Source of the DNA: Archivesica marissinica | Lineage: Eukaryota > Mollusca > Bivalvia > Venerida > Vesicomyidae | Length of the DNA: 64,000 nt | Reading direction: 5' to 3' | NCBI GenBank assembly: GCA_014843695.1 | Contig: CM026390.1 | Span: forward strand, 9,432,977 to 9,496,976 | Notes under the pieces: generated by a model | What the model was told of the DNA's origin: nothing | What the model saw: the letters and a program-made list of their open reading frames with translations, nothing else | Database searches by the model: none | Shown: in pieces, positions 21,219-32,289 of the stretch | Layout: each line of letters begins with the position of its first letter | Numbering within the stretch: position 1 is the first letter of the stretch | Program-made: the position numbers and the translations under genes

Positions 21219-22149
21219 CAGGGCCCCGTTTTATCAACAACGTCGGTCGCAAGTCGGTCTTATCTTAAGACCGCTACTTGCGACGTTTCCTGCGACAATC
21301 GTACGACCGTTTTATCAACACGGTCGTAAGTCTTCGGTCGCAGCTAAGATTTTCTTTCGTCGTACGACCTTAAAAACAGTGACACAGTCCGAAATGTAAA
21401 CTTCCGGTGCACACATCTTCGCGCGCAAATGTCAACATCGGACATGTTTAAAACACGGCGCCCCTGTATATATTATTCATAACTTCTTTATATCTTGGAA
21501 TATGTTAATATTTCTTATATCGAATTAAACCTTACGCACAGGCCTCTCCAGACATGCAATATATATTAAATCCAATACGACGTAGTTGGTCAAATCCGTA
21601 AAAGAGATGTTTTAACACGCCGGTATTGGAAAGGAAAACACGGCCCCACTAAATCTTCCTTGGTACAGTGCATGTATAATCTATTTCAGTATAACTGGTA
21701 TGATTCCATCGTGCAACAATATTTTAAATCTGATACGTTGTTTTCATATATTGAATTGTTAAACATTTCAGACTTTTTTATTATACTTTAAATAACTTAT
21801 ACATCGTTTTGCGTAAATGCAAAACAGTGCTCCCACCCCAAAACTTCTTTGCTAATAGGATTATGTTGTTAAATATTATTTCATTTTCAAGGGTATGTTC
21901 CAGATTTGTGACTGTAAATAATGTTGAGGCAATTGAATAGGGCCTACGGTATTTACATGTTACCACAATATCTAGTGATGTAAATACTGAATAGACTCCA
22001 TTCATTAATACACACTTTTGTATCAGCATGTCTTTTTATAACGGCGATTCTAGCATATATAATATACAAATGTACAAGCTGTCATAGACTGGTCATACAT
22101 TAGTCGTATATATCTGTGTGATGAGATTAATGGATCAAATACAGACGGG

Positions 22150-22640
22150 TCAATAGTTCAGTGGTGAACACATTGGTCTGTAGATCCAAGGTTCGATCAT
22201 CAGTCTTTAAGTCCGTGAATAACACCGTTCACGTAAAAAACCCAGATAATACTCTGGCATGGGTCTCTTGTTTGTTTTTGGGTTTAATGTATCACCAACA
22301 GCTCAAGAAATATGGTGACTTTCCAACTATTATTGGTGGAGGAAGATCCTGGGCGCCCCTCCATACAGTATGTCAAGTGTGAAAGGTCACCTGCCTGGGT
22401 AGAACCACAAACATTCCGAATAGTTTCCTTGCACGAAATAATCCGACACCCCTGGTGAGAGTGTAAACATCAGCTGTGAGAGGCAAGTGATTCGAAGTCA
22501 ACAACATTAACCAATCAACCACATACTCCGTCTCTGTCTCTATCACTGCAATATCCTCAAACATCTAAAATGACTAATCTCTTCAAGAGGCGTCGCTCAT
22601 ATGGGCAACCGGTAGCGACGATAATTAAGCTAAAAAACAC
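22150..22640 (+). mobile_element. SINE A copy interrupted by a SINE E
   Basis: The SINE A head and body are at 22,150-22,265 (AGTTCAGTGGTGAACACATT, AATAACACCGTTCACG). They resume at 22,528-22,640 (CTAATCTCTTCAAGAGGCGT, GGGCAACCGGTAGCGACGAT). Between them, at about 22,266-22,527, is a minus-strand SINE E (CTATTATTGGTGGAGGAAGA, GGGCGCCCCTCC, GGGTAGAACCAC). Insertion order is Harbinger, then A, then E. Confidence 0.8.
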
Positions 22641-23233
22641 AATAGATCAAAGATGATGATAAATGGTCGCTTTAACTACCAAATTGTTGTCAAGTTAACT
22701 TGGTCGGTAAGTTATATTGAAACTAATTATAACCAGCACAATCATGGATGTTAGGAAGTAGAAATAAAACAACGGAACTATTCTAAATTTCATTATTTAT
22801 AATGTCACTGCAAATATACCCCAATATAATTTTATAATACATATAGAGATACATATTGACACTTGTAACATTACTGATAATATGGTAATGCAGTTTTTAA
22901 TCCTCGCATATATGGAATAGAATTATCATAGAATTGCCAAGATGAATTGGTTTACACAATATTTATTGCAAACCATAAAACACATATAACATACAACAAC
23001 ATACATAATGAAAAGGATTAAGTAGGAAGCTAAAAGTAACAATGCTTTGAATTTGTGGTACAAAGAATGTGTTTGTTGAAATGTTGGCAGCACGTACATT
23101 TAAGGACTCGAGCAGTCATTTATTACGTCACATATTGTTGTCTAAGTACGATTTAGCCCATGGCACATTTGCATCATTTTCTATCATAAAAACACGTCAG
23201 CCAAAATAAAAAGAAAATTTGTTTGTTAAGTGA
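22641..23233. other. Harbinger interior, no coding remnant seen
   Basis: AT-rich. Later transposase motifs (second Asp and Glu) would be expected on the minus strand downstream of exon 3, but none could be recognised here. Confidence 0.4.
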
Positions 23234-23353
23234 ATGATCGAATAATACTTTACTCAAAAACATAGAAAGCTATTAATACCACTCGTGACTAGCTTCACAC
23301 TTGGTAATAATGCTTTCAATGTTCATTTGGTGAAATATTATTCGATCATACAC
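23234..23353. repeat. Small foldback element
   Basis: TGATCGAATAATACTTTAC near the left end pairs with GTGAAATATTATTCGATCA at the right end. The middle also folds (AAAGCTATTAATACCAC with TTGGTAATAATGCTTT). It can form an imperfect hairpin of about 120 bp. Confidence 0.6.
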
Positions 23354-23449
23354 TGAAACAAACACATATCCTCTTATAATTATATCGTAGGAACAAGAAA
23401 GAAAAAACAATAAAAAACTAGATCACATGGGCTTTTTACCCCATTCGAG

Positions 23450-23655
23450 ACCCTGCTATACCATACTAAAATCATAGTCTTTCAGATGAGAATTTAAACA
23501 GAGGTCTTGTGCCGGTGCTTTACACAATGCAAATAAAAGAACTGGAGGAGACATCATTGCACTATCCTCCAAATCTAATATAACTAATCTCTTCAGTAGG
23601 TGTCGCTAAAATGGGCAACTGGTAACTATGATAAATAAACGTAAAACACTCACAG
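23450..23655 (+). mobile_element. SINE A copy, head eroded
   Basis: ATAGTCTTTCAGATGAGA, GTCTTGTGCCGGTGCTTTAC, TTGCACTATCCTCCAAAT and the tail GATAAATAAACGTAAAACAC match SINE A. The tRNA-like head is nearly gone. Confidence 0.75.
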
Positions 23656-24206
23656 GTATTCATGTATTATGTATATCAACATATATATTGTATCGGATTG
23701 CTTTGTGTAATGTTACAGCTTCTGTTACAGTGTAGTGGGAAGTATATTGAAGCAGTTACATTTTCACACCAAAGTCTGTCTGTCACACCCTATGCAATCT
23801 GATACAACAAATTATATTTACTGTGAATCTATTTTCGTGTTTTGTTGCATCATCATTTCTGATTTCATAGTTGCACAAGATATAGATTGAAGATCTGTAG
23901 TGAACACAGTATGATAGACAATCTTGTTTGTACATACCATATAATTACCAGGGTGTTTTCATGCACATCTAATTTTGCTTGTTTGGCATACATATATATA
24001 TATCTATTGTTTGCTTTATTTGTGGAAACCTTAAATTTCTTTCATAATTTTTAAAACTGTGCCGCTTGTCAAAATGAAATCTTAATAGTCTATAAAAGAA
24101 AAGTACCAAACAGTATGCATTTGTATCACCGGATAGTTGCTCAGTTTTCATCAGTTTTCAAGATTTCTAAACTGTAAATATGACAGCTAAGATTAGTGTC
24201 CTTAAA

Positions 24207-24384
24207 TCAAGTGGTGTTGAACTGATCTGTTGAAATAGTGTTGTCCACTCTTGGTTTTCTTGGCCATGCTATCACACAATCATAGATCAATAGACCATCA
24301 ACTGAGCCAACTGTATTCTGTATCATATGGCACTTCCGATAAAAATCCTGCTGTACATCAATTAAAGCCATATCATCAGGGAAT
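24207..24384 (-). pseudogene. Harbinger transposase remnant, exon 3
   Basis: After the acceptor TTTCTTGCAG the minus strand reads FPDDMALIDVQQDFYRKCHM and then VGSVDGLLI. This matches the Harbinger nuclease region (FP...Q-x-x-F-Y...V-G-x-(I/V)-D-G-x-x-I), whose VDG Asp is expected to be the first residue of the DDE triad. The frame then runs into unrelated sequence and stops, so the rest of the catalytic domain is missing or not recognisable. Confidence is for family assignment. Confidence 0.75.
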
Positions 24385-24721
24385 CTGCAAGAAATAACAT
24401 ATAAAAACTCTATTAACATCAAAGTTCTACATTTCTATCTGCTAAATTTGAACACTGGAATGATTGTGAACAAATTTGGACATGCATTTGTGAGGGTGGA
24501 CCTGACAGATATTAATTTTTTTAAAAACAATGTATAAGTGATTAGTACAGTGTATGTACATTAATAAGATGGAAACTATTCCATAAATCTGGGTTGCTGT
24601 GACGAAACTAAATATATTTGGAGTTCGGTCTAATTCTGTTTTTGAAAAAACTATGGTTAACTTTTGTGTTTTTACATCGTTCTTCATTGTTAATGTTAGA
24701 ATAATCAACTGTATAAATATT

Positions 24722-24945
24722 ATTTACTTTACAACATTTTCGAAACAAGATTATAATATTAAGCACTCTCATTGAAAGCGTATAATTATGTAGTAATTTG
24801 TGTGGGACATAACCGGAGAAAACTCACATGTCCAATTTGGGGACCACCGTACCATCTCACACACTTCTCAGTCATTGTAAGGAACCCGGAATGCATTGAC
24901 TAGAAGCGAGCGTGCTAATCACTACGCTAATCAGACAGATAATCG
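24722..24945 (-). mobile_element. SINE B copy nested in Harbinger
   Basis: Plus-strand TTTACAACATTTTCGAAAC, GGACCACCGTACCATCTCAC and AGAAGCGAGCGTGCTAATC match SINE B tail, body and head. It lies in the former intron between transposase exons 2 and 3. Confidence 0.75.
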
Positions 24946-24990
24946 AATAAACTTAGCAATTAATGATCACGTCGAACAGAGTTCACCTAC

Positions 24991-25063
24991 CTGTTGATGC
25001 CATGAAAATCTGCGACTTTGGACAATACATCACCCTTTGATAGGTATCTAAATCAATAAGCAT
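24991..25063 (-). pseudogene. Harbinger transposase remnant, exon 2
   Basis: A 73-bp exon with acceptor CATTTCAG and donor GTAGGT. It reads AY-stop-FRYLSKGDVLSKVADFHGIN. This corresponds to the ALR(F/Y)(L/A)...G...(V)(A/G)D...GI(N/S) helix-turn-helix region of Harbinger transposases. An in-frame TGA breaks it. Confidence 0.7.
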
Positions 25064-25333
25064 CTGAAATGAACAAAACGTTTCAACTATTATTGATACA
25101 TAAAACAGTCAGTGTTTTCAACACACTATTATTATATTACAATGCAACTTTGTGGTCATTTGTTGTGGTAGTAGTTCATAACCCAATATACATGTAAACA
25201 CAGAGTTCGATATATTCTGATTGATTTCAAACTGGACAGTGTATCTATATATAATTATGGTCATCCCGACTCATCGTGTCTATCATCGCATTAAGATCAA
25301 TCATGACAACTTGTAATATGGATTACACTTCTT
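25064..25333. other. Harbinger interior, former intron
   Basis: AT-rich and unrecognised, between transposase exon 2 and a nested SINE pair. Confidence 0.4.
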
Positions 25334-25625
25334 TTGGCTGTCCAATTCGCGCAGTAGTTAGCCATGCTCGCTTCTCACCAATTCAACCCTGGTTCGATGG
25401 ACAGTATGTGATATGGTACGGTGACAGATTGAACAGGACGATTTCCTCCGGGTGTCCGTGGCATGGTGTCGGATTTGAAATCAAACTGTCCCATGTTCGA
25501 TACTCGGTCAGTCCACGTATGTAGTGTCATTGAGCAAGTCACCTCACATACATAGTTTAGTACTGGTTAACCGCTTAGGTCGGCTAAGCCTGTCCAGAAA
25601 AACATTTGGACACTGGGGACGTTTA
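25334..25625 (+). mobile_element. SINE B head fused to SINE C
   Basis: Bases 25,334-25,440 are a SINE B head and body start (GCAGTAGTTAGCCATGCTCG, CTTCTCACCAATTC, CCTGGTTCGATGGACAG). From about 25,447 a SINE C begins (GTGTCCGTGGCATGGTGTCG, TGTTCGATACTCGGTCAGTC, GTACTGGTTAACCGCTTAGG). SINE C inserted into B, or a template switch joined them. Confidence 0.75.
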
Positions 25626-25957
25626 ATTATGTGTACGAATACTGTATCAATACACGAGCATTTAAAAAGAAACAGACAACATTATAAACACAAGCATTTA
25701 ATTCCCTACCTGCACAATGTATCAATTTACTTAGTTAATGCGTTGCAGAAACAGAATACGTATCGTCATTCAGTTCCAAAATCATAATAACACTTGTGTG
25801 TAGTATCGATATAAATAGCAATAGATTCTTATGGAAGTAGCCTCCCTTGTAATCTTAAAATAGAAATAAGGGCCTACTGTACAGAAATGTGTACGCAAAT
25901 AACACTGATATGCACCTTAATAATGCAAGATATAGAAATATATCAATTTCACTTTAC

Positions 25958-26164
25958 CTAGGTCAAACCGGGTATCGAATGAGAGTGGTTGGTCCCCTTG
26001 TCCAAGTCATTCCCCCCACCATATCATCAAGCAAGACAATCCATAGCCTCGTCCTGCGATATCGGGACAGGATATTGGTGTCACACGTCTCCAATGTCTC
26101 TACCGGCCCTGAATATTCTTGTATCACGTCTCTGATGCACGGATTCTGCTGATTCGGCCGCCAT
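25958..26164 (-). pseudogene. Harbinger transposase remnant, exon 1
   Basis: It starts MAAESAESVHQRRDTRIFRA. The family pattern continues only by changing frame: ILSRYRRTRLWIVLLDDMVG in a second frame and DLDKGTNHSHSIP in a third. That order fits the Harbinger N-terminus (R-x-F-R..., SRYRL-R, ...R-(A/S)-x-x-(I/L)-P). Broken by a TGA and at least two frameshifts. Donor-like GTAAAG follows. Confidence 0.65.
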
Positions 26165-26359
26165 TTTTAAGACTTTTTCCGAAGTTGCGACTGCATCGAA
26201 CCAGTCGTAAAGTTAAGACTTTATTTACGATATCTTAGCTGCGACTTTGTTGATAAAACGGACCGTGGTCTTAACTTAGACGTTACGACGGCGTAACTCG
26301 GTCTTAAGCAATAATCTTAACTAAGACTGACTTACGACCGTTGATAAAACGGGGCCCAG

Positions 26360-26985
26360 TTCCTGTAAATAATATCATACAAAAACGTAACAACATTCTT
26401 TACCTAGTATTTACATTAAAAATACATCTAATAATTCACACAGAGATATAATCTGATTGAATAGTTCCTGTAAGTTACATCTACCTGAGTAAGTAAATTA
26501 TTCCATCTCACTGTTTCACTATTTCTGTATAAATTGTCCAGTGGAATAAGTACTTTTATAAACTTAACTACTAATATTACTCATTAAATATATGTAATAT
26601 GCGTGTACACATATTTTGTTTTACATCCGCTAATGGTTTGACACTTGGAAACTTCGGTACACTTATATCCATCACACAGTAACAAATTATTCCATTTTCA
26701 CTGGAATACGTAAATTTCCACAAGAATAAATATTAATTTTAGTAATTCCTTTTGTATAGACGTGAAATAGCTATGTATTCATGAAAATGAACCAAATCCG
26801 TGAAAGTGCACTATGATTATGAAACACTTAGTTTTCACTAGGTTTACTCCATAAATACTTTCACACTTTTGCAGATTTTTTTACACTGATTGTACTACTT
26901 TTTTCAAATTTTCCACTAGTATTTTTACATATTTGTACTTTGTTCTAACATTTTTGCAGATCTTTATGTTTATAGTTATCTTCCC
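26360..26985. other. AT-rich spacer, nothing recognised
   Basis: Between the Harbinger element and the piggyBac remnant. No array, exon or element end identified. Confidence 0.5.
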
Positions 26986-27333
26986 TCACAAGTTGTGGTA
27001 GCGTGTGTGACACCCGTTTCTACATAGATGTACTTGGCAGATGGCGCAGCCGAAGACTGTCTCCTTCCTTTCCTTCAGGTATCTGGTATGGTATTTGCAG
27101 GTTCGGCGTGGTCCAGGAAGTTTGCTATGTACATGACCGTCAACGTTCTCAGCATCAACCAAACCATCTTGGTTGCCAAATTCTCCAACGGATCGTTTCC
27201 TCTTAGCATAACCACCGATCAGCTCTCGGATGAGTTCAATTCGGAAGTCCAAGTGAGTGTAGCGCTTCCTCTTCGTGATCCTGCTTGAAACCAGCTTGTA
27301 GATGATGAAGGCGTTGACAATTGAACAGTTTGT
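26986..27333 (-). pseudogene. piggyBac-type transposase C-terminal fragment
   Basis: 115 codons to the natural stop, opened by a stop just upstream (TAA at 27,334). CSIVNAFIIYKL matches the conserved piggyBac NA-x-(I/V)-(I/L)-Y segment near the end of the catalytic domain. FRIELIRELIGG follows. The C-terminal cysteine-rich domain is intact in outline: C-x2-H (CKYH), then RKETVFGCAICQVHLC and CHTRYHN. Such cross-brace zinc domains recognise piggyBac ends. The rest of the protein is absent upstream, so this is a 3' remnant or an exon separated from the others. It is not obviously linked to the TTAA MITEs elsewhere in the window. Confidence 0.8.
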
Positions 27334-27741
27334 TTATGCATGACAGTAATGAGTGAAATATGGAAATCCATCCATTTCATTGGTTGTTATTCTCGGGAAT
27401 CCTGTTTTCATGAATAAATTTTATCATTGGCCGTGCCTCGTTCCGAAATCCAGCACATTTTTAGAACAAATATGTTTGGGAATTTCTGTGAACTCTAAAT
27501 CAAGCGTCTGACGATTGGGGATTCCTACTTTCGATTTCAAGATATTTTCGCATGCCGTTTTCGTAAGTATTTTAAATAGCAACACCATTATTTTTCATGG
27601 CCTATTGTTTCATAAATGTTCAATGCTTATTTTAATTCATTTGCGGGGTTTCTGATATTAATAAATGTATTGGAAATTTACATTTAAAAACGGACGCGTG
27701 AAAAGTCGTATGCATGCAGATCTCCACAAAGCGGGATAATG
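27334..27741. other. Unrecognised spacer
   Basis: May include piggyBac sequence too decayed to read. No array or clear element. Confidence 0.4.
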
Positions 27742-28012
27742 CGTATGTATGGAGGAATCGATAGACACGGGAAATGTCGTATCAATGGGGGAGTCGATAG
27801 ACACGGGAAATGTTGTATCAATGGAGGAGAGGTTAGACACGGGAAATGTCGTATCAATGGGGGAGTCGATAGACACGGGAAATGTCATATCAATGGAGGA
27901 GTCGTTAGACACGGGAAATGTTGTATCAATGGAGGAGTCGTTAGACATGGGAAATGTCGTATATATGGAGGAATCGATAGACACGGGAAATGTCGTATAT
28001 ATGGAGTAACGG
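27742..28012. repeat. 36-bp tandem repeat, about 7.5 copies
   Basis: Units hold ATAGACACGGGAAATGTCGT and ATCAATGG(A/G)GGAGTCG. Variants are GTTAGACA/GATAGACA and TATATGG. The period is a multiple of 3, so four frames look open. None is a gene. Confidence 0.93.
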
Positions 28013-28019
28013 GTTAAGG

Positions 28020-28903
28020 AATGAATCGCGGGTTAATAGTTTCTATCGGGATATGAACTACATTGGGATATGAACTACATTGGGATATGAACTACATTGG
28101 GATATGAACTACATTGGGATATGAACTACATTGGGATATGAACTACATTGGGATATGAACTACATTGGGATATGAACTACATTGGGATATGAACTACATT
28201 GGGATATGAACTACATTGGGATATGAACTACATTGGGATATGAACTACATCGGGATATGAACTACATCGGGATATGAACTACATTGGGATATGAACTACA
28301 TTGGGATATGAACTACATTGGGATATGAACTACATTGGGATATGAACTACATTGGGATATGAACTACATTGGGATATGAACTACATTGGGATATGAACTA
28401 CATTGGGATATGAACTACATTTGGATATGAACTACATTGGGATATGAACTACATCGGGATATGAACTACATCGGGATATGAACTACATCGGGATATGAAC
28501 TACATTGGGATATGAACTACATTGGGATATGAACTACATTGGGATATGAACTACATTGGGATATGAACTACATTGGGATATGAACTACATTGGGATATGA
28601 ACTACATTGGGATATGAACTACATTGGGATATGAACTACATCGGGATATGAACTACATCGGGATATGAACTACATTGGGATATGAACTACATCGGGATAT
28701 GAACTACATTGGGATATGAACTACATTGGGATATGAACTACATTGGGATATGAACTACATTGGGATATGAACTACATTGGGATATGAACTACATTGGCTG
28801 TGGTGGTTAAAGCGTGTGGAGACAGAAGGCATCCACGGTAACTTTAAATACGCCCAATGTAGTTCATACCCCGATGGAAACTATTAACCTACGATTCATT
28901 TCT
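28020..28903. mobile_element. MITE with one inverted repeat expanded into an array
   Basis: The left end (ATGAATCGCGGGTTAATAG, TTTCTATCGGG) and right end (GGAAACTATTAACCTACGAT, TCATTT) are inverted copies about 48 bp long. The innermost part of the left arm, GGGATATGAACTACATT, is repeated about 44 times. The unexpanded right arm has a single CCCAATGTAGTTCATACC. The core between arms is about 55 bp (GTGGTGGTTAAAGCGTGTGG). A target duplication is not clear. Confidence 0.75.
28047..28797. repeat. 17-bp array, about 44 copies, inside a MITE arm
   Basis: Unit GGGATATGAACTACATT with a T/C variant (ATTGGG/ATCGGG) clustered in short runs, and one TTTGG. Homogeneous throughout. Confidence 0.97.
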
Positions 28904-29464
28904 TATATTTACATAAATTATTCTTTTTAATGACGCAAAGAAAATGATAGCACACTTCGCATTTAAAAATGTATTTAGTCCAGATTTTTGACTTGCCGTG
29001 TGTCGGAACAGGTAAATAGATCATCCTTGGAACAACGTAAACTGACACACTCTTTCTTGCGAGGAATGCCGTGAATGTGCAGACAGCACATTAAAGTACA
29101 CATGTCAGTTGCATGTCATTAGTGAGGAAATGCATACGAAAATGCATACAAACAGGACATATACGTTCATAGAAGGAAATGCAATAGTGATGTAAATACT
29201 AAAATAGTTTTCTTTGTTATTGAGTCTACAACTCAATAAGATGTGAATACCTGCTGAAACTAGATAATAGACAAATATAATCCATTGTTGTTCACACCCT
29301 AGCCAGTTTTAATGGCTTCAACTAGTCTGGCAGATCTTCTCAATTAAGGTTAATTATCTGTTGTGCAGATGTAATCGATTCAATGGGTTGGAACTGGGGA
29401 TTTAAACATGTTTTCCAAGGTTTTATGACCGATGTTTTTGAAAGTCATATTCCTGGAGAAATTA
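28904..29464. other. Spacer containing a dispersed repeat shared with 59.8 kb
   Basis: Segment about 29,005-29,200 is homologous in inverse orientation to 59,760-59,965. Shared words are AGATCATCCTTGGAACA, CGTAAACTG, CATACGAAA, GTTCAT(A/C)GAAGGAA and GCAATAG(T/C)GATGTAAATA. It is probably an unnamed non-autonomous element. The remainder is unrecognised. Confidence 0.6.
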
Positions 29465-31766
29465 TACTGTATGTGAGTGTCCCATACACTGTATGTGAGT
29501 GTCCTGCACACTGTATGTGAGTGTCCTGCACACTGTATGTGAGTGTCCTGCACACTGTACACGAGTGTCCTGCACACTGTACGTGAGTGTCCCATACACT
29601 GTATGTGAGTGTCCTGTATACTGTATGTGAGTGTCCCATACACTGTATGTGAGTGTCCTGCACACTGTATGTGAGTGTCCCATACACTGTATGTGAGTGT
29701 CCTGCACACTGTATGTGAGTGTCCTGCACACTGTATGTGAGTGTCCTGCACACTGTATGTGAGTGTCCTGCACACTGTATGTGAGTGTCCTGCACACGGT
29801 ATGTGAGTGTCCTGCACACTGTACACGAGTGTCCTGCACACTGTACGTGAGTGTCCCATATACTGTATGCGAGTGTCCTGTACACTGTATGTGAGTGTCC
29901 CATACACTGTATGTGAGTGTCCTGTACACTGTACGTGAGTGTCCCATACACTGTATGCGAGTGTCCTGCACACTGTACACGAGTGTCCTGCACACTGTAT
30001 GTGAGTGTCCTGCACACTGTATGTGAGTGTCCTGCACACTGTATGTGAGTGTCCTGCACACTGTACACGAGTGTCCTGCACACTGTATGTGAGTGTCCTG
30101 CACACTGTATGTGAGTGTCCTGCACACTGTACACGAGTGTCCTGTACACTGTACGCGAGTGTCCCGCACACTATGTGAGTGTCCCACACACTGTATGTGA
30201 CTGTCCCGCACACTATGTGAGTGTCCCACACACTGTATGTGACTGTCCCACACACTATGTTAGTGTCCCACACACTGTATGTGAGTGTCCCATACACTGT
30301 ATGCTAGTGTCCCATACACTGTATGTGAGTTTTCATTACATTGTATGCGAGTGTCCCATACACTGTATGCGTGTGTCCCGCACACTGTATGCGAGTGTCC
30401 CGCACAATGTACGCGAGTGTCCCATACACTGTATGCGAGTGTCCCATACACTGTATGCGAGTGTCCCGCACACTGTATGCGAGTGTCCCATACACTGTAC
30501 ATGAGTGTCCCATACACTGTATGCAAGTGTCCCACACAATGTACGCGAGTGTCCCATACACTGTACGCGAGTGTCCTATATACTGTATGCGAGTGTCCCA
30601 TACACTGTATGTGAGTGTCCCGCACATGAGTGTCCCATACACTGTATGTGAGTGTCCCGCACACTGTAGGCGAGTGTCCCATAAACTGTACATGAGTGTC
30701 CCATACACTGTATGCGAGTGTCCCACACACCGTACGCGAGTGTCCTGAGCACTTTATGCGAGTGTCCTGTACACTGTACGTGAGTGTCCCATACACTGTA
30801 TGTGAGTGTCCCATACACTGTACGCAAGTGTCCCATACACTGTATGTGAGTGTCCTGCACACTGTACGTGAGTGTTCCATACACTGTATGTGAGTGTCCT
30901 GCACACTGTACGCGAGTGTCCCATACACTGTATGTGAGTGTCCTGTACACTGTACGCGAGTGTCCCATACACTGTATGTGAGTGTCCTGCACACTGTATG
31001 CGAGTGTCCCGCACACTGTACACGAGTGTCCCATACACTGTATGTGACTGTCTCGCACACTATGTGAGTGTCCCACACACTGTATGTGAGCGTCCCATAC
31101 ACTGTATGCTAGTGTCCCATACACTGTATGTGAGTTTTCATTACATTGTACGCGAGTGTCCTATACACTGTATGCGAGTGTCCCGCACACTGTACGCGAG
31201 TGTCCCATATAATGTATGCGAGTGTCCCGCACACTGTACGCGAGTGTCCCATACACTGTATGTGAGTGTCCCGCACACTGTATGCGAGTGTCCCATACAC
31301 TGTATGTGAGTGTCCCGCACAATGTACGCGAGTGTCCTGCACACTATGTGAGTGTCCCACACACTGTATGTGAGTGTCCCACACACTGTATGTGAGTGTC
31401 CCATACACTGTATGCTAGTGTCCCATACACTGTATGTGAGTTTTCATTACATTGTACGCGAGTGTCCCATACACTGTATACGTGTGTCCCGCACACTGTA
31501 TGCGAGTGTCCCGCACACTGTACGCGAGTGTCCCATACACTGTATGCGAGTGTCCCATACACTGTATGTGAGTGTCCCGCACACTGTACGCGAGTATCCC
31601 ATACACTACGCGAGTGTCCCATGCACTGTATGCGAGTGTCCCACACATTGTACATGAGTGTCCCATAATGCGAGTGTCCCACACACTGTACGCGAGTGTC
31701 CCATACACTATATGCGAGTGTCCAATGCACTGTATGCGAGTGTCCCACACACTATATGCGAGTGTC
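29465..31766. repeat. 22-bp minisatellite, about 105 copies
   Basis: Core GAGTGTCCCATACACTGTAT. Subtypes are CCTGCACAC, CCCGCACAC, CCCACACAC and GTATGCG/GTACGCG/GTACACG. An unusual unit, GTTTTCATTACATTGTA, recurs at about 30,331, 31,136 and 31,442, marking larger duplicated blocks (805 and 306 bp). CCTGCACAC dominates the left third and CCC types the right, giving a subtype gradient. Intronic between exons a and b. Confidence 0.97.
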
Positions 31767-31980
31767 TGTTTATCCTAGTCACAATAAGATTGTACAGCTT
31801 TAAAGTACATTACAAAAGTCTTATTTCTTTACTTGAAAATCGAGCTGGAACAATTAATTTAAACATTTTTTTATCACTCGCCTTATAAGACAGGAAGCCA
31901 CTTTGAGGCCATAATGTGGTTATAAAAATCCCGTCTTATAGGTGAGTAGGTATGGCAATGAAATACAGAAATATGCTTAC

Positions 31981-32091
31981 CAAATCTGTGCCATTGATTT
32001 CCCTTTGTAAGGCATGTGTGTATTGTTTGAAGAGATCATTGATATCTGCAGCTGAATTTTCCGCCATAGACGACGTTTCTACACTAATATT
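31981..32091 (-). CDS. Coiled-coil protein gene, exon a
   Basis: A 111-bp exon, acceptor TATATTTTAG and donor GTAAGC, phase 0 at both ends, 37 codons. It reads NISVETSSMAENSAADINDL then FKQYTHALQREINGTDL: a polar, possibly disordered start and then an amphipathic helix. It is the most 5' exon seen for this gene and has no obvious initiator context, although the internal Met could serve. The next recognised exon (20,426-20,674) is 11.3 kb away across two large arrays and a Harbinger element. Protein not recognised. Confidence 0.6.
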
Positions 32092-32123
32092 CTAAAATAT
32101 ATAATATAACAACTAAATTAGCT

Positions 32124-32289
32124 TAGGTCATATGGTGACTCTCCAGCTATTATTGGTGGAGGAAGACCTGGGTGCCCCCCCTCTGAGCAGTATTTCAGGC
32201 ATGGACCGGCACCCAGGTAGAACCAGCGACCATCTGCAAACCAGCTGGATTGTTTCCTCACTTGAAAGAATTCGGACACACATGAGCAT
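32124..32289 (-). mobile_element. SINE E copy, joined to SINE B
   Basis: CATATGGTGACTCTCCAGC, TATTATTGGTGGAGGAAGAC, CACCCAGGTAGAACCAGCGA and TGTTTCCTCACTTGAAAGAA are shared with other E copies. It is directly followed by SINE B in the same orientation. Confidence 0.8.

Larger units (their letters stand above)
21222..26356 (-). mobile_element. Degraded PIF/Harbinger DNA transposon, 5,135 bp
   Basis: The left end GGCCCCGTTTTATCAAC and right end GTTGATAAAACGGGGCC are perfect inverted repeats. They are flanked on both sides by the 3-bp repeat CAG (21,219-21,221 and 26,357-26,359). Three-bp target duplications, including CWG types, are known for PIF/Harbinger. Beyond the ends, both sides share degenerate inverted words (GGTCGTAAG, TCTTAAGAC, GCTAAGAT). 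Three minus-strand exon remnants resemble Harbinger transposase. Several SINEs are nested inside, so the element has been immobile for a long time. It sits in an intron of the coiled-coil gene, in the same orientation as that gene. Confidence 0.85.

Noticed and set aside
21222..26356. Functional Harbinger transposase gene
   Set aside because: Exon 1 changes frame at least twice, exon 2 has an in-frame stop, and the later catalytic residues are missing.
29380..31748. Overlapping 60-305-codon frames in the 22-bp array (THIQC/CMGHS-type peptides)
   Set aside because: Three 22-bp units make 66 bp, so a frame without stops repeats indefinitely. Open on both strands, with no codon bias or domain.
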